Assembly (NCBI RefSeq): GCF_001427905.1
Contig: NZ_LMEF01000006.1
Coordinates: forward strand, 24,230-88,229
Direction of reading: 5' to 3'
Length of the DNA stretch: 64,000 nucleotides
Source: Flavobacterium sp. Root420
GTDB lineage: Bacteria > Bacteroidota > Bacteroidia > Flavobacteriales > Flavobacteriaceae
Within the stretch, counting starts at the first letter, position 1, and every line of letters starts with the position of its first letter. The translations under genes and the position numbers were made by a program. This document shows positions 34,765 to 46,716 of this stretch, piece by piece. A model generated the notes under the pieces. The model searched no databases, was not told the origin of the DNA, and saw only the letters and a list, made by a program, of their open reading frames with translations.

Positions 34765-34803
34765 ACAATCTTCTAATTAAATCCCGTTTAGAAAACGAAA
34801 AAA

Positions 34804-37800
34804 TTAATTTCCGAAATTATATCGAAGTGTAAAACCTGATCGAATGTTAGTTAGCGGAAATGACGTTGATATTACAGCTTTTGAGAACGAGTGATCGTAA
34901 TAAAATATTGCAGTCAGGTTTTTACTAAATGCATAATCAGCCGTAAGTTTTAGTGACCAGATATTTTGCCCGGCTGCCAATTGGTTGTTGTCATAATCTA
35001 AATAACGAACCAGAGTTTCATTATTCCTATAAGAGAAATCGGCTTTTATATTGATATCACTTTTTATAATTCCCGTTGGGTTATCTGCCAGTCTTGAAGA
35101 GAAAATAACATCTTTAAAACGATATCCTAAACCTACAACATATTCCAAACCTTTAACTTCTGTTAATAAATTATTATCAAAACTCATTGACAATGCTCTG
35201 TCCTTTTTAATTTCAGTCAATACTCTTAAAGAGCTTTTCAATTCAAAATCCATACGGATAAGCGGACTAAATTGCTCTACCAAATTGACATTAGACATAA
35301 TGGTTTGGTTATAGAAATTGGTATTTACATCCTGTCCTCCCGGTTTTTCATTATAATCAAAATTAGATCTAAACTGATTTATAGTATATGATGCCCTGTA
35401 ATTATGTTGTAATGAAAAACGTCTAAATTTATCTTTGAAAAATTTATATCGCATTAAGCCGTTGTACTTTATACTCCAGTTTGGAATTGGAAAACTTCTA
35501 AAGATATCTGTTGAAGTACTCGAAGCATTTCCTCCGGAATAGGCCGCTAAAAAGGAAGGCAATAAAACAGCCTGATTACTTTTTGTAAAACCTATTGGGT
35601 ATCCTTGGTTAGCCACATAAATTGCATACTTCGGATCTGTTTCTGCCGGAATTGGATTATTTGAATCTCCATATCTCGGGATTGCAGTTCCTGCGCCATA
35701 ATGTTCTTCGGCAAGACGATTTGCAATAACCAAACGGTTACTTCTAAATTCATCAAATGCAGCAGACTCAATTTCATTACTAGTCGAAAAAGATGTTTTT
35801 ATCAATACGGTCGAAATAGAAAACATTCCATAAGTATAAGGCGATAAAGGTGTATATTCTCCGTTTACAACACTGTATTGTTCTGATGAATTTTCAGAAT
35901 AAGCACGATCCATCGCTAAATCAATCTTTAAATCAGGGAACAAATCAATATTGGCTGTTATTTTTAAAAGCTTGTTTGTAACTTGTGTAAAGTTTTGATT
36001 GAAATTATCGTAATTGGTTAACCAGCCATTTTTCGCTGCTTCAAAACGTACATCATCCTGACTTCCAAAAACAAATCCTAATGACGGTTTTGCCGTTCCA
36101 AAGAAACCAACTCCAGGCGTATAACCCGGCAACACAGTTCCGCTATTCTTAGTATAGTTAAACTGGATATTTTTCACACTCGTTAGAACTCCAATCATAC
36201 CGTCATAAAACGGACTACTCTTAGTTACTGGTTTAGCCGTATTAACAATTTTCTCTCCCGGTTTTGGCGGAGCTGTTGGTTTAGGCTTTGCAGCGGATTT
36301 TGCACCCGGAGTCAAACCTAAATACTTATACAACAGATTCATATTAAGGGTAGTTGTCAATGTATTTGAATTCGCATTTTGGATCGTATTTCCTAAATCA
36401 AACATATTCCCATCCGGGTCAACATATTGAGACAATGCAGTTGAAGATCGTTGCCAGCTATAATCAGCCGTGTATGAATAACTCGCTTTCACAAAACTTA
36501 ATAGTGGAATTTTATTAATCGGAATATCGTAATTCAATACAAATTGTTGTAAGTGTTGATTTGGAGTTCCTACATCCCAATAGCTATCCCAGATATTAAA
36601 ATCTTCTTTAGGCGTATTATCTTCATTCAAATAATTTTTCACAATATTATTTGAAGCGGCGTTATAATTTATTTTTAATGATTTTGTCAGGTTATAACCA
36701 AATCCATATTGATAATTAAAAGCAAAGTTTCGTCTGTAAAGCGGATCAAGACCAATTCCCTGTGTCTCAACATCTCTATATTGCTGGCGATTACTTTGTC
36801 TTAAAACATTGGTATTAAAAGTAATATTTGATGGTAAATAATTAAAATTGAAATCACTTAACATCTTCCAGTAATCACTTTTCTTCATGAACTTCGTTTG
36901 TTTGAAAGGAACTACTTCCTTTGGCTGAAAAGTGTATGCATAATTCACCGCCGTATTGGACTGTTCATCTTCATAATCTTCGACTTCGTAATCATGACGT
37001 TCTACCTGATTATAAGATTGGGAGAATGTCAGATTTTCTACATCGTAAACATGTGGTTTCTGTTCTGGTGCGCGATCTTTTCTTACTCCAATAAAATTGA
37101 TACTTTTTCTCTTTGTATAGTCAACAGCACGAGTTCTGATATTGTCTTTTTCATCGGGATCAGTTGTTTCTTTTAGCAATTGGTCTAGTTTTATATCCTG
37201 ATTAAAAGGATCGTACTCCGGCGTAATTACTTCTTCTCCAATCGCGTAATTAAAAGGCAAATTAATTCCCCATCGTTGAGGCAATAATTTTCCTAAATTC
37301 AAATTTGTTACGATATTATACTGCTGAATATCTTCACGATCTCTTTCGTTGGCGCCTTGTTCCAAAGATCCAAAACCAATGGTGCTTTTTCTTCCGACAG
37401 CAGAAACTGTTGCAAAGTCAGCCATATTGGTATCAACATTTAATATTGCAGCCATACCACCCTTGTTATCCAAATCTGACATACGAAGTTCATTAAACCA
37501 AACTTCCCCTGTGATATCCTTATGATCTGCCCTACTTCTTACACCAACCATTAAATTCCTTACCAAACCAAAATTAGGATTTCCCTTGATTCCTAGTTTT
37601 AATCGGCCATCGCCATCACCTCCGTTTAAACTCAAATCGTCATCTGGATAATAGACCCCATTTATATCTCTTTTTGTAGAATTAATATCAATACTCATGG
37701 CCTGAATTTTCATTTTAGTCAATAGATCCATTGCCAAATCAATATCATTATCTTCAAGCCACACCTGGTCTGGACTTATTGAACAAGAACCTCCTGTTCT

Positions 37801-40800
37801 GGTAACTTTTAAAGGAATTTCGACCTGATAATAGTTCTGCGTAAAATCATTTCCAAAACGAATGAATCCAACCATTTCATCATCTAGCAACGTGTTTCCG
37901 TTTGGCAATTGTTCAGCATGCAAAAACATTTTAAGTTTTTTGTATTGACGCATATCAACACTAACATTTTTAAATACGGCTCTTGAATCCTGGTATTGCA
38001 AACCTGTACCTCCAATTCTCAATGCCAATGATTGCTCATTTTGATTGATAATTGTATTGTTGTTATATAATTGTTCTCTCTGAACTCCTGGAGGAATAAC
38101 ATAATTCACAGGACATTTTGTACTGTTTTCCTGAATATTAACCGCCGCTACATCAAATTCAGTACCGTCATCATCAGGATTTGTATCGTTCGCATCAAGT
38201 GTTCCTGTATATCTTCTCCACTCTCCCCTTACTAAATCTAATGCGCCAAAACGAACGGTCATCTGGTTATTAAAACCAGTCATAAACATACGCATGAAAC
38301 GAATAGATCTAAAATCGGTAATATTCCCAATTGTATTCTGAGGCTGAGAAACCGGAATTTTAAACTGAATCCATCTTGCATTCGTTGTTCCTCCATTTGG
38401 TAATTCAACATTCGTCACCTCACGAATATCTGTAATGTAGTTTTGCCCTACCTGCATTCCTGGCCTTACATCAATGCTATATTCATAATAAGCATTAATC
38501 GTGCTCATTGTATTGTCACGATTGATATCCTCCACATCAGGTAATGTTGTTGCTCCGCGATTAGGGTCATCAATACTTACAGCTGAATTTCCTTCTACTC
38601 CATTATATTTTTTGTAGCGATCTAAAACGTCTCCATCAGTATTTAGATAATAGGTATAGTTATCCGCTGCAGGATCTTCTTCTCCAGCATAATTAGTATA
38701 AACACTTGCTTCTTTTGAATTTGGAAGACCATCTAAACCTACGTCCTGATTCTGACGATTATTTGCGTTGGTATCAAATGCATAAATTAACGATTGAGAT
38801 GCAGGTACATCTCCCCAAATTGGCTGCGGATTTACCACTACCTGATCTGGTCCCAATCCGTTTTCATATTGTTTTCTTCCGTCTTTTAAGACATCTTCAG
38901 ATATTTCACCTAAATTGAAATAAATTTTCCCTGTGTTATTCGGTTGTGCTTCTCCATTTCCAACATAAGGGTCAAGTACCCAAAACTGAATGTACTCCAC
39001 ATTTCCCTGCTCAAAATTGGTCGAGTTCAAAGAACGCATAATACCTCCAAAATTAGACGTTGCTGGCTGAGCCGAAAAACCTGGATTATTGTTATAAGGC
39101 CCTCGCTCAGAAGGAAAATAAGTTAAATCTAATGTGTTAATAACCTGTATTTGTCCCTGAGCAATATCTGTATTTGGATATAACTCTCTACTGTAGATTC
39201 TTCTTGTGGTATTTAAAGACAAATCGTCATTTGAAATCCCGGATGGTTTTGACGAATAAAAAATAGGATCAATAGTATACCATGCTAATTTTGAACGTTT
39301 ATATCCATATTCTAATGTATTCGAATTGGCATTAAAAGTATTATCGTTTATAGAATTCAAATAAGGTGTTGATGCCAAACTCCAGGCATATGCTGATCGC
39401 ATATCAATTGTCGATTGCGAACCTTCAAAATCATCTACATAAATAGTCGCTTCTCCCTCAAAATCACTTGCTTTTGGAGCATCAGGTTTTAAGAAAGCAA
39501 CTTCACCTCTAATGGAAAGATTCGAAGGGACATCTGTATCTATATTGGGCAGTTTATTAACTAATCTGGTAAAGAAGGGAACTTCCGTAGCATAATTTCC
39601 GTTAAAACCAAAAATTGTATTGTTTACAGATTCCTGACCATAACTTGATTTTTGTGTAAAAGGTCGTTCCGTCATTTTAAGATAAGTTCCTCCAACAACA
39701 AAGTTATCTGAAATCTTATGCTCAACATTGAATCCCATAAATCGTCGGGTCTGTTGTCCGAAAATCGAATTATTTTCTAGTGAAACCTCGATTGGTGTAT
39801 TTGATGCCTGAAGAGAAGGATCAAGAATCTGAACTCTGCCTAACTGATAATCGACACTATAATCGATTCCTTCTACCAGTCTTCTTCCGGCTGCCATAAC
39901 CACAACAGAGCCTTGCGGCACATTAAATGCTCCAATCGGTATACCATTGCTTCCGGATGATTTATACTTTCCTCTTAATAAGAATTTATTTTTGTCACTG
40001 TCCTGTAAAGCCCCTGATTGTGTGTTGCGATACATATTTCTAAATACATATTTTTGCTGATTCGCATTATATGTATTTGGATCATTATAGTTTTCTCCAG
40101 ATCCTGAATTTTGTAATTTTTGGAATAACAATTCCCCAAAAGGTTCTTTTGTAGTAAAGATAATTCGGCCATTTTGAACATCAACCGTTATACCCGGAAG
40201 ATAATCAAAGAAACCGTCTCCACCTGTTTGCGGATCATTATTGTAATTTAATCGATCCAGATTAAACACATTTAACAATGGCGTTTGATCTACCTTATTC
40301 TCTGGAGTTGGATTTGCCGGAAAACTTGATCCCGGAACAGGAGTAATATAATTTATTGGGGAAGGATCCGTATAAAGAATATTTAATCTGAAATCATCTT
40401 GTTTTATTTGATACGCTTGTGGAATTTGATACACGTTTTTCATCATCAAATTCCAAACCGGATTTTGAACGTTGGTCAAATTACTTTTCAGCATTTTTAA
40501 AACTAAACTTTGCGAAATAATAGCCTGATTCGAATTGTTATTTCCTGTAACAACGGTTGCATCAACACCGTCACTACCAAATTCTCCTACCTGATAAATT
40601 TTACCACCAACGGTATATTCAAAAGCAACTGCTAAAATTTCATCATTTGCCAAACGTTGTTGCAAAGAAATATATCCTAATTGTGGATTAAAAGTAAATT
40701 CATTCGCAGTTAACTTTCTGGCATTTTCTAATATAGAATAATCAGTTCCCTCGCTAACATTGGTATTATTGAATCCCGATTTTGCTGTTACAATTTCTCT

Positions 40801-42006
40801 AATATTAGAATTTAAATAAGATCCAGCCTGGCCAATAGTCTCCGGATCATATTTATTATTATTGTTATCAGTTGGAGAATCAATTTGATTATTAAAAAAT
40901 CCTGCTGACGAACTAATAACTACAACTTCATTATCAGGAATTCCGGTAATTTGTCCTTCACCTAAATCCTGAAGTGCAATAATGTTTCTTAAATTATTAC
41001 TGGTTGTACTTACACGATTTTGTTTATTGGTAACCCAAACTTCTATTCTGGTGACCTGCACACGACTATCAATAAACGGATATCCTTTTAAAGAAGCATC
41101 ATATTTGTTTCTAAAATATTGAGATAAGAAAAAGTGTCTGTCATTATCATAATCCAAAGCATATAAATCAAAGTTTTGAACGGTACCACCTCCTTCGGCT
41201 ACAATACTCTTTGTTTGCGATTTTTGTTCGGAGAAAACACCGGTAACTGTAGTTTTTCCAAATTGCAATTGTGTCTTAACTCCAAACAAACTTTGTGCGC
41301 CACGAATTAAAGTACTATTCAGTGGCATGCTAACATTTCCGACTTCTACTTTTTGAATAATATCATCTTCTGAAGGAGTGTAGGCTAGTTTAAATAGGTT
41401 TTGAAAAGCAAATGTTGACTGAGTATCATAGTTAGCATTTACTTCAAGACGAGTTCCCACCTTCCCCATCAAACTCATACTAATTCGCTGATCAAAGTCG
41501 AATGTAAGGCTTGATCTGTTTCTTGGTGAAAATGAAGGATTGTCTTGTTTGGTATAACGGATTCCCAAGTCCATTTCGACAGAACCCGTAGGTTTTACGT
41601 CAATGGTGTTACTACCAAAAATGCTTTCAAAAAGACTAGAATTGATATAATAACGAGGTAACAGGTCTTTTTTAGCCGCTTCGCTTCCTGTTTTTTTACC
41701 ATCGATAGCGTCCATTTTTTTTCTGAAATAATCTCTTCTGGATTCTTTCAAAACTAAATCTTCGTATTCTTTTGGTGTTAAAATAATGGGATAATCAATC
41801 GAAAAACCATCGACAGAATTGGTATAAATATAACGATCTGTAACTGGGTCGTACTTATACGCAGATAAAATACTTGGAGGATTTTGTAATTCTACTTTAC
41901 CTACAGAAAACTGCGTTTTAGTTGTATCCTGAACTGACTGATTTACCTGCGCACCCAAAAAGTTACCGCAAAATAAAAACAGTACTAAAATACAAATTTT
42001 ACGCAT
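34804..42006 (-). CDS. sprA: SprA/Sov, translocon of the type IX secretion system and gliding protein
   Basis: SprA forms the very large outer-membrane barrel through which type IX substrates leave the cell; it is needed for gliding in F. johnsoniae. The 2400 residues match the family's exceptional length. A signal peptide (1-19, ending FLGAQ) is followed by the N-terminal SprA domain (for example [22 protein letters not shown], about 145-167). Several thousand bases of barrel strands with Asn/Asp-rich periplasmic and surface loops follow. Near residue 1910 there is a Lys/Pro-rich loop ([15 protein letters not shown]). The C-terminus is LRYNFGN. The gene starts 24 bases after ruvA and is probably transcribed with it. 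No frameshift or truncation is apparent. Confidence 0.97.
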   Translation of the reverse strand: MRKICILVLFLFCGNFLGAQVNQSVQDTTKTQFSVGKVELQNPPSILSAYKYDPVTDRYIYTNSVDGFSIDYPIILTPKEYEDLVLKESRRDYFRKKMDAIDGKKTGSEAAKKDLLPRYYINSSLFESIFGSNTIDVKPTGSVEMDLGIRYTKQDNPSFSPRNRSSLTFDFDQRISMSLMGKVGTRLEVNANYDTQSTFAFQNLFKLAYTPSEDDIIQKVEVGNVSMPLNSTLIRGAQSLFGVKTQLQFGKTTVTGVFSEQKSQTKSIVAEGGGTVQNFDLYALDYDNDRHFFLSQYFRNKYDASLKGYPFIDSRVQVTRIEVWVTNKQNRVSTTSNNLRNIIALQDLGEGQITGIPDNEVVVISSSAGFFNNQIDSPTDNNNNKYDPETIGQAGSYLNSNIREIVTAKSGFNNTNVSEGTDYSILENARKLTANEFTFNPQLGYISLQQRLANDEILAVAFEYTVGGKIYQVGEFGSDGVDATVVTGNNNSNQAIISQSLVLKMLKSNLTNVQNPVWNLMMKNVYQIPQAYQIKQDDFRLNILYTDPSPINYITPVPGSSFPANPTPENKVDQTPLLNVFNLDRLNYNNDPQTGGDGFFDYLPGITVDVQNGRIIFTTKEPFGELLFQKLQNSGSGENYNDPNTYNANQQKYVFRNMYRNTQSGALQDSDKNKFLLRGKYKSSGSNGIPIGAFNVPQGSVVVMAAGRRLVEGIDYSVDYQLGRVQILDPSLQASNTPIEVSLENNSIFGQQTRRFMGFNVEHKISDNFVVGGTYLKMTERPFTQKSSYGQESVNNTIFGFNGNYATEVPFFTRLVNKLPNIDTDVPSNLSIRGEVAFLKPDAPKASDFEGEATIYVDDFEGSQSTIDMRSAYAWSLASTPYLNSINDNTFNANSNTLEYGYKRSKLAWYTIDPIFYSSKPSGISNDDLSLNTTRRIYSRELYPNTDIAQGQIQVINTLDLTYFPSERGPYNNNPGFSAQPATSNFGGIMRSLNSTNFEQGNVEYIQFWVLDPYVGNGEAQPNNTGKIYFNLGEISEDVLKDGRKQYENGLGPDQVVVNPQPIWGDVPASQSLIYAFDTNANNRQNQDVGLDGLPNSKEASVYTNYAGEEDPAADNYTYYLNTDGDVLDRYKKYNGVEGNSAVSIDDPNRGATTLPDVEDINRDNTMSTINAYYEYSIDVRPGMQVGQNYITDIREVTNVELPNGGTTNARWIQFKIPVSQPQNTIGNITDFRSIRFMRMFMTGFNNQMTVRFGALDLVRGEWRRYTGTLDANDTNPDDDGTEFDVAAVNIQENSTKCPVNYVIPPGVQREQLYNNNTIINQNEQSLALRIGGTGLQYQDSRAVFKNVSVDMRQYKKLKMFLHAEQLPNGNTLLDDEMVGFIRFGNDFTQNYYQVEIPLKVTRTGGSCSISPDQVWLEDNDIDLAMDLLTKMKIQAMSIDINSTKRDINGVYYPDDDLSLNGGDGDGRLKLGIKGNPNFGLVRNLMVGVRSRADHKDITGEVWFNELRMSDLDNKGGMAAILNVDTNMADFATVSAVGRKSTIGFGSLEQGANERDREDIQQYNIVTNLNLGKLLPQRWGINLPFNYAIGEEVITPEYDPFNQDIKLDQLLKETTDPDEKDNIRTRAVDYTKRKSINFIGVRKDRAPEQKPHVYDVENLTFSQSYNQVERHDYEVEDYEDEQSNTAVNYAYTFQPKEVVPFKQTKFMKKSDYWKMLSDFNFNYLPSNITFNTNVLRQSNRQQYRDVETQGIGLDPLYRRNFAFNYQYGFGYNLTKSLKINYNAASNNIVKNYLNEDNTPKEDFNIWDSYWDVGTPNQHLQQFVLNYDIPINKIPLLSFVKASYSYTADYSWQRSSTALSQYVDPDGNMFDLGNTIQNANSNTLTTTLNMNLLYKYLGLTPGAKSAAKPKPTAPPKPGEKIVNTAKPVTKSSPFYDGMIGVLTSVKNIQFNYTKNSGTVLPGYTPGVGFFGTAKPSLGFVFGSQDDVRFEAAKNGWLTNYDNFNQNFTQVTNKLLKITANIDLFPDLKIDLAMDRAYSENSSEQYSVVNGEYTPLSPYTYGMFSISTVLIKTSFSTSNEIESAAFDEFRSNRLVIANRLAEEHYGAGTAIPRYGDSNNPIPAETDPKYAIYVANQGYPIGFTKSNQAVLLPSFLAAYSGGNASSTSTDIFRSFPIPNWSIKYNGLMRYKFFKDKFRRFSLQHNYRASYTINQFRSNFDYNEKPGGQDVNTNFYNQTIMSNVNLVEQFSPLIRMDFELKSSLRVLTEIKKDRALSMSFDNNLLTEVKGLEYVVGLGYRFKDVIFSSRLADNPTGIIKSDINIKADFSYRNNETLVRYLDYDNNQLAAGQNIWSLKLTADYAFSKNLTAIFYYDHSFSKAVISTSFPLTNIRSGFTLRYNFGN

Positions 42007-42030
42007 ATAATTAGTTGGTCTTAATTGGAT

Positions 42031-42612
42031 TTATAGACTTTTCAAGGCTTTTTTGATGATGGTTTCAACCGTTGCTTCAGGATCTTCTTTTACGATCTTT
42101 TCGACAACCTTTTCTGAAGTTTTTCGAATAAACCCTAAAACTTCCAAAGCAGATAACGCTTCATCTCGATTTGTATTGTTTTGAACTACTGAAACTTCAT
42201 CTAAATCGTACAACTTTAACACTTTTTCTTTTAAATCGAGTATAACCCGCTGAGCAGTTTTATTCCCAATCCCTTTAATTGACTGAATAAGACCAACATC
42301 TCCGGAAGCAATTGCATTTATTATTTGTCTGGGCTCAATCGAAGACAACATTGTTCTCGCAATATTAGCTCCAATACCAGAAACAGACAATAGCATTCTA
42401 AATATTTCACGTTCTGATTTTTCAACAAAACCAAATAATGTATGCGCATCTTCTTTGATTTGAAGATGCGTATACAATTTTATAAAATCAGCATTCGGAA
42501 TTAACGAGAAAGTGTGTAAAGAAATATTTACATGATATCCCACTCCTCCACAATCAATTACAACCTCTGTGGGATTTTTCTCGACTAACTTCCCCTGCAA
42601 ATGTGCTATCAT
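42031..42612 (-). CDS. ruvA: Holliday junction branch migration protein RuvA
   Basis: RuvA binds four-way DNA junctions and loads the RuvB motor. The 193 residues comprise the N-terminal OB domain (MIAHLQGKLVEKNP, GGVGYHVNIS), the helix-hairpin-helix domain with SGIGANIARTML and IKGIGNKTAQRVIL, and the C-terminal RuvB-binding three-helix domain (about 145-193). It is encoded between maeB and sprA, about 5.5 kb from ruvB. Confidence 0.96.
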   Translation of the reverse strand: MIAHLQGKLVEKNPTEVVIDCGGVGYHVNISLHTFSLIPNADFIKLYTHLQIKEDAHTLFGFVEKSEREIFRMLLSVSGIGANIARTMLSSIEPRQIINAIASGDVGLIQSIKGIGNKTAQRVILDLKEKVLKLYDLDEVSVVQNNTNRDEALSALEVLGFIRKTSEKVVEKIVKEDPEATVETIIKKALKSL

Positions 42613-42677
42613 AATATAATTTATAGTACCAAATATAATAAAAATAAGACAATATTGTTTGATCTTTATTATATGGA

Positions 42678-44969
42678 CTATTTAGCTAATTTATTTTTTT
42701 TATTCTCTTTTTCCTGAGCGTCAATAACTGCAATTGCAGCCATATTAACCATTTCTTCAACACTTGCTCCTAATTGGAAAATGTGAACCGGTTTACCCAT
42801 TCCCATCATAATTGGACCAATTGAGTTTACTTTATATAATTCTTTCAATAATTTATAAGTAATATTAGCCGACTCTAAGTTAGGGAAAATTAAAGTATTT
42901 ACCTTTTTACCAGCTAATTTAGAAAATGGAAATTTTTCTGCAAGCATTTCCTGATTCAAAGCAAAATCTGCCTGTATTTCTCCATCAACAATTAAGTCCG
43001 GATGATTTTTATGCAGATAAGCCACCGCTTCTCTAACTTTTGAAGCACTTTGACTCGTTGAAGATCCAAAATTAGAATAAGAAACCATTGCTATAACTGG
43101 CTCAACTCCAAACATTTTTGCAGTTTTCGCAGTCATAATAGCAATATTAACTAAATCTTCAGAAGATGGATTTATATTAATTGCGGTATCTGACAGGAAC
43201 ATTGGTCCACGAGAAGTCAACATCATATTTGCGGTTGCAACTAATGAAGCTCCATGTGCTTTTTCAATTAATTGTAACATTGGTTTTACAACACTTGGAT
43301 AACTTCTTGTATGACCTGTTACCAATGCATCTGCCTCCCCTTCATTAACCATCATGGCAGCGAAATAATTTCTCTCACGCATGAATTTTTGCGAATCTAA
43401 TAAAGAAACACCTCTTCGTTCTCTTGTCTCCCAATATGATTTTGCAAACCTATTTCTTCTTGCTTCTTCATCGTTAGTTTTAGGATCTATGATTTCAAGT
43501 TCAGCATCAAAACCTAACTCTGCTTTAAGTTCTAAGATAACTTCTTTATTTCCTAATAAAATAGGGAAACCAATTCCATCTTCGTGAACAATTTGTGCCG
43601 CTTTTAAAACATTTAATTGATCTGCTTCTGCAAAAACAATTCGTTTTGGATCCATTTTAGCACGGTTTGTCATTAAACGAACCATTTTATTATCATTCCC
43701 CATTCGTTCGCGAAGCACATCTTCATATGCTGCCCAATCCGTAATAGGATTTTTTGCAACTCCGGATTCCATTGCTGCTTTTGCGACAGCTGGAGCTACG
43801 ATTGTAATTAATCTTGGATCAAATGGTTTTGGAATAATATAATCCTGTCCAAAACCTAATTTTGTCGCACCATACGCCACATTAACCTGCTCCGGAACTG
43901 GTTCTTTGGCCAAAATTGCCAATGCTTTTACAGCAGCCATTTTCATCGCTTCATTAATTTTTGTAGCTCTGACATCTAGTGCTCCTCTAAAAATATATGG
44001 AAAACCTAAAACGTTATTTACCTGATTAGGAAAATCTGAACGGCCTGTAGCCATAATAACATCTTTTCGTGTTTCTACAGCTAAATTATAATCGATTTCC
44101 GGATTTGGATTTGCCATTGCAAAAACAATCGGATTATCCTTCATTGTTAATAACATTTCACCCGACAAAATACCTCCTGAAGACAATCCTATGAAAACAT
44201 CAGCCCCTTTTACAGCTTCTGCCAGCTCAATTTTAGCTCCGTCAACAGCATACTTCAGTTGTAATTCTGATAGTGCAGGATTATCTTTTGTTAAAAGTCC
44301 TTTACTGTTAAACATTTGTATATTTTCGACTTTTACGCCTAATAGAACATATAAATCAGTACAAGCGATTGCAGCCGAACCTGCTCCTGAAACTACCATT
44401 TTTACATCTTCAGCTTTTTTTCCAGCCAATTCAAGTGCATTAATTAATGCTGCCGAAGAAATAATTGCTGTTCCGTGCTGATCATCATGCATTACCGGAA
44501 TATCCAATTCTTCAACCAGTCTTCTTTCGATTTCAAAAGATTCCGGTGCTTTAATATCTTCCAGATTAATACCTCCAAAAGTTGGTGCAATATTTTTTAC
44601 GGTCTGGATAAATTCTTCTATGTCTTTTGTCCCGATTTCAATATCAAAAACATCAATATCAGAGAATATTTTGAACAATAAACCTTTTCCTTCCATTACT
44701 GGCTTAGAAGCCTCAGGACCAATGTCCCCAAGTCCTAAAACAGCTGTACCGTTTGAGATAACGGCAACTAAATTTCCTTTTGCTGTATATTTATAAACGT
44801 CTTCAACGTTTGCTGCAATTTCTAAACATGGCTCTGCAACACCTGGTGAATAGGCCAAAGAAAGATCTCTTTGGGTTGCATATTTTTTTGTTGGAACTAC
44901 CTGAATTTTTCCTGGAGTTGGCTCTGAATGGTACAGTAACGCTTCTCTTCTTTTACTCTCTTTGTTCAT
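42678..44969 (-). CDS. maeB: NADP-dependent malic enzyme, fused to a phosphotransacetylase-like domain
   Basis: MaeB oxidatively decarboxylates malate to pyruvate with NADP. The 763 residues comprise a malic enzyme domain (about 1-430), with YSPGVAEPCLEIA near residue 40, the catalytic region around HDDQHGTAIISSAAL and the nucleotide-binding VVSGAGSAAIAC. A phosphate acetyl/butyryltransferase-like domain (about 430-755) follows. In this enzyme class that domain has a regulatory role and does not transfer acetyl groups. The length is normal. The gene has a -7 box 25 bases upstream. Confidence 0.96.
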   Translation of the reverse strand: MNKESKRREALLYHSEPTPGKIQVVPTKKYATQRDLSLAYSPGVAEPCLEIAANVEDVYKYTAKGNLVAVISNGTAVLGLGDIGPEASKPVMEGKGLLFKIFSDIDVFDIEIGTKDIEEFIQTVKNIAPTFGGINLEDIKAPESFEIERRLVEELDIPVMHDDQHGTAIISSAALINALELAGKKAEDVKMVVSGAGSAAIACTDLYVLLGVKVENIQMFNSKGLLTKDNPALSELQLKYAVDGAKIELAEAVKGADVFIGLSSGGILSGEMLLTMKDNPIVFAMANPNPEIDYNLAVETRKDVIMATGRSDFPNQVNNVLGFPYIFRGALDVRATKINEAMKMAAVKALAILAKEPVPEQVNVAYGATKLGFGQDYIIPKPFDPRLITIVAPAVAKAAMESGVAKNPITDWAAYEDVLRERMGNDNKMVRLMTNRAKMDPKRIVFAEADQLNVLKAAQIVHEDGIGFPILLGNKEVILELKAELGFDAELEIIDPKTNDEEARRNRFAKSYWETRERRGVSLLDSQKFMRERNYFAAMMVNEGEADALVTGHTRSYPSVVKPMLQLIEKAHGASLVATANMMLTSRGPMFLSDTAININPSSEDLVNIAIMTAKTAKMFGVEPVIAMVSYSNFGSSTSQSASKVREAVAYLHKNHPDLIVDGEIQADFALNQEMLAEKFPFSKLAGKKVNTLIFPNLESANITYKLLKELYKVNSIGPIMMGMGKPVHIFQLGASVEEMVNMAAIAVIDAQEKENKKNKLAK

Positions 44970-44994
44970 TATTTTTAGCTTTTATTCTAGCTTA

Positions 44995-45002
44995 CAAAGA
45001 TA
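44995..45002 (-). promoter_or_regulatory. Promoter -7 box for maeB
   Basis: On the minus strand the bases read TATCTTTG, a match to TAnnTTTG, 25 bases before the ATG at 44969. It probably also serves ruvA and sprA, which follow in the same direction. Confidence 0.5.
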
Positions 45003-45069
45003 TAAGTCTTGTTTTAAAATGGCGTCTTTTTATAGCTTTCTTTTCTTAAAATAACATTTTTCAAAGGTC

Positions 45070-45101
45070 AAAAAAAATAGTCCAATGCAATTTGGACTAT
45101 T
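45070..45101 (-). terminator. Intrinsic terminator after the CBS-domain gene
   Basis: AATAGTCCAA (45076-45085) pairs with TTGGACTATT (45092-45101). On the minus strand the stem is followed by a run of T. Confidence 0.8.
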
Positions 45102-45127
45102 TAATAAATTTTATTTTTGAAGTTTAA

Positions 45128-45553
45128 TTACTGTGAAATATAAGAGTTTAAATGATTAATTGTGTCTTTCTGAATTTCTATAATTGCTTTTACAACATCG
45201 CTAATTGAGATAATCCCCACAACAATTCCATCTTCTAAAACTGGTAAATGCCTGATTCTTTTTGTACTCATCAGTTCCATACAATCTTCAATATTATTTG
45301 AAAGGTCTACCGAAAAAACGTTGCTTTCCATGATTTCATGAACATAAGTCTCTTTTGAAGATTTATCTTTTAAAACAATTTTTCGGGCATAATCTCTCTC
45401 AGACAATATTCCTTTTAAGTCGGTTCCATCAATTACAAGAATAGCCCCTATGTTTTTTTCTCCCATTACTTTCAATGCTTCATACACGGTTGTTGTTGAA
45501 CGTATGGAATAAACATTTCTCCCTTTTGCGTTTAGTATTTGATTTACAGTCAT
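45128..45553 (-). CDS. Stand-alone CBS-pair protein
   Basis: The 141-residue cytoplasmic protein is made of two CBS motifs (about 8-62 and 72-130), with typical segments GAILVIDGTDLKGILSERD and HLPVLEDGIVVGIISISDVV. CBS pairs bind adenine nucleotides and act as energy or redox sensors, but the partner of a stand-alone pair cannot be told from the sequence. It forms its own unit with a distant promoter box and a terminator. Confidence 0.92.
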   Translation of the reverse strand: MTVNQILNAKGRNVYSIRSTTTVYEALKVMGEKNIGAILVIDGTDLKGILSERDYARKIVLKDKSSKETYVHEIMESNVFSVDLSNNIEDCMELMSTKRIRHLPVLEDGIVVGIISISDVVKAIIEIQKDTINHLNSYISQ

Positions 45554-45655
45554 ATCTGAAAAATTTTAGGACTATAAAGTTAAAAAAAAATGCACATAAA
45601 TAACAGCCAATCCCATTTTTTAAGACTTAACCTATTCATTTTAAATATAATACAT

Positions 45656-45663
45656 CAAATTTA
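45656..45663 (-). promoter_or_regulatory. Candidate -7 box for the CBS-domain gene
   Basis: On the minus strand the bases read TAAATTTG, a match to TAnnTTTG. It would give a leader of about 95 bases, the longest predicted in this window. I see nothing else in the 236-base gap 45554-45789 beyond A/T runs. Confidence 0.4.
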
Positions 45664-45789
45664 ACTTTTTCAAAACTTTCCTACAAAGAAAGATACAAAT
45701 TCTAAACTTTTTTTACAAAAAACACAATACTTTTGGTTTTCAACATCTTATGATAATTGAAAAAACTTTTTATTAGCATAACTAAGTAT

Positions 45790-46716
45790 CTAATCTAAAA
45801 AAGTTATATTTCTCTTTAAGCCTTCAAACTTGGTTCGTTTAAGTGGAGAATTCTTAAACACGATTTTAAAAGTTTCTTCTGTTATTTCAATCCAATCTTT
45901 TTTTGAAAAAGCAAGCAATTCAGGATTCGGATTAAATAAGGGTTCTGAATGTGGTTTTGAGAAACGATTCCAAGGACATACATCCTGACAAGTATCACAA
46001 CCAAACATCCATTCATCGAACTTCCCTTTCATTTCATAAGGAATATTCTCCTTTAACTCAATGGTGTAATAGGAAATACATTTACTTCCATCAACAACAT
46101 ATGGAGCAACAATTGCCTGTGTAGGACAAGCATCAATACAAGCAGTACAGGAACCACAATGATCTGTGGTAGCGTGATCATATTCTAAATCTAAATCAAG
46201 AATAAGTTCTGCGATAAAATAAAAAGAACCTACTTTTTGAGTTAGCAGATTGCTGTTTTTACCAATCCATCCTAAACCACTTTTAGCAGCCCACGCTTTA
46301 TCTAACACGGGTGCAGAGTCAACAAAAGCCCGGCCCGAAACTTCGCCGATGTTCTCTTGAATAGAATGAAGAAATTCCTTTAATTTTTCTTTGATTACAA
46401 AATGATAATCCTGACCGTAAGCATATTTAGAAATCTTGAAACTTTCCTTATTTTGTACTTCCGTAGGAAAATAATTTAATAAAAGTGAAACTACGCTTTT
46501 AGCATCATCAACTAATATAGTCGGATCTAATCGCTTATCAAAATGGTTTTCCATATAAGCCATTTGGCCATTTTGATTATTATGTAGCCATTTTTCAAGT
46601 CGCGGCGCTTCTTGCTCAAGAAATCCGGCTTTAGAAATCCCACATGAAAGAAACCCAAGTCGTTTTGCTTCAGATTTTATAAATTTCGAATATGTTTCTT
46701 TTGAATTAATTGTCAT
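45790..46716 (-). CDS. queG: Epoxyqueuosine reductase QueG
   Basis: QueG reduces epoxyqueuosine to queuosine in tRNA, using cobalamin and two 4Fe-4S clusters. The 308 residues include the two cluster motifs, [12 protein letters not shown] and [11 protein letters not shown], and the conserved block [12 protein letters not shown]. The start overlaps the P450 stop by four bases (ATGA), so translation of the two is coupled. Confidence 0.95.
   Translation of the reverse strand: MTINSKETYSKFIKSEAKRLGFLSCGISKAGFLEQEAPRLEKWLHNNQNGQMAYMENHFDKRLDPTILVDDAKSVVSLLLNYFPTEVQNKESFKISKYAYGQDYHFVIKEKLKEFLHSIQENIGEVSGRAFVDSAPVLDKAWAAKSGLGWIGKNSNLLTQKVGSFYFIAELILDLDLEYDHATTDHCGSCTACIDACPTQAIVAPYVVDGSKCISYYTIELKENIPYEMKGKFDEWMFGCDTCQDVCPWNRFSKPHSEPLFNPNPELLAFSKKDWIEITEETFKIVFKNSPLKRTKFEGLKRNITFLD

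Noticed and set aside
36898..39126. Several plus-strand open frames inside sprA
   Set aside because: They are antisense shadows within a continuous 2400-codon gene, without promoters or recognisable products.
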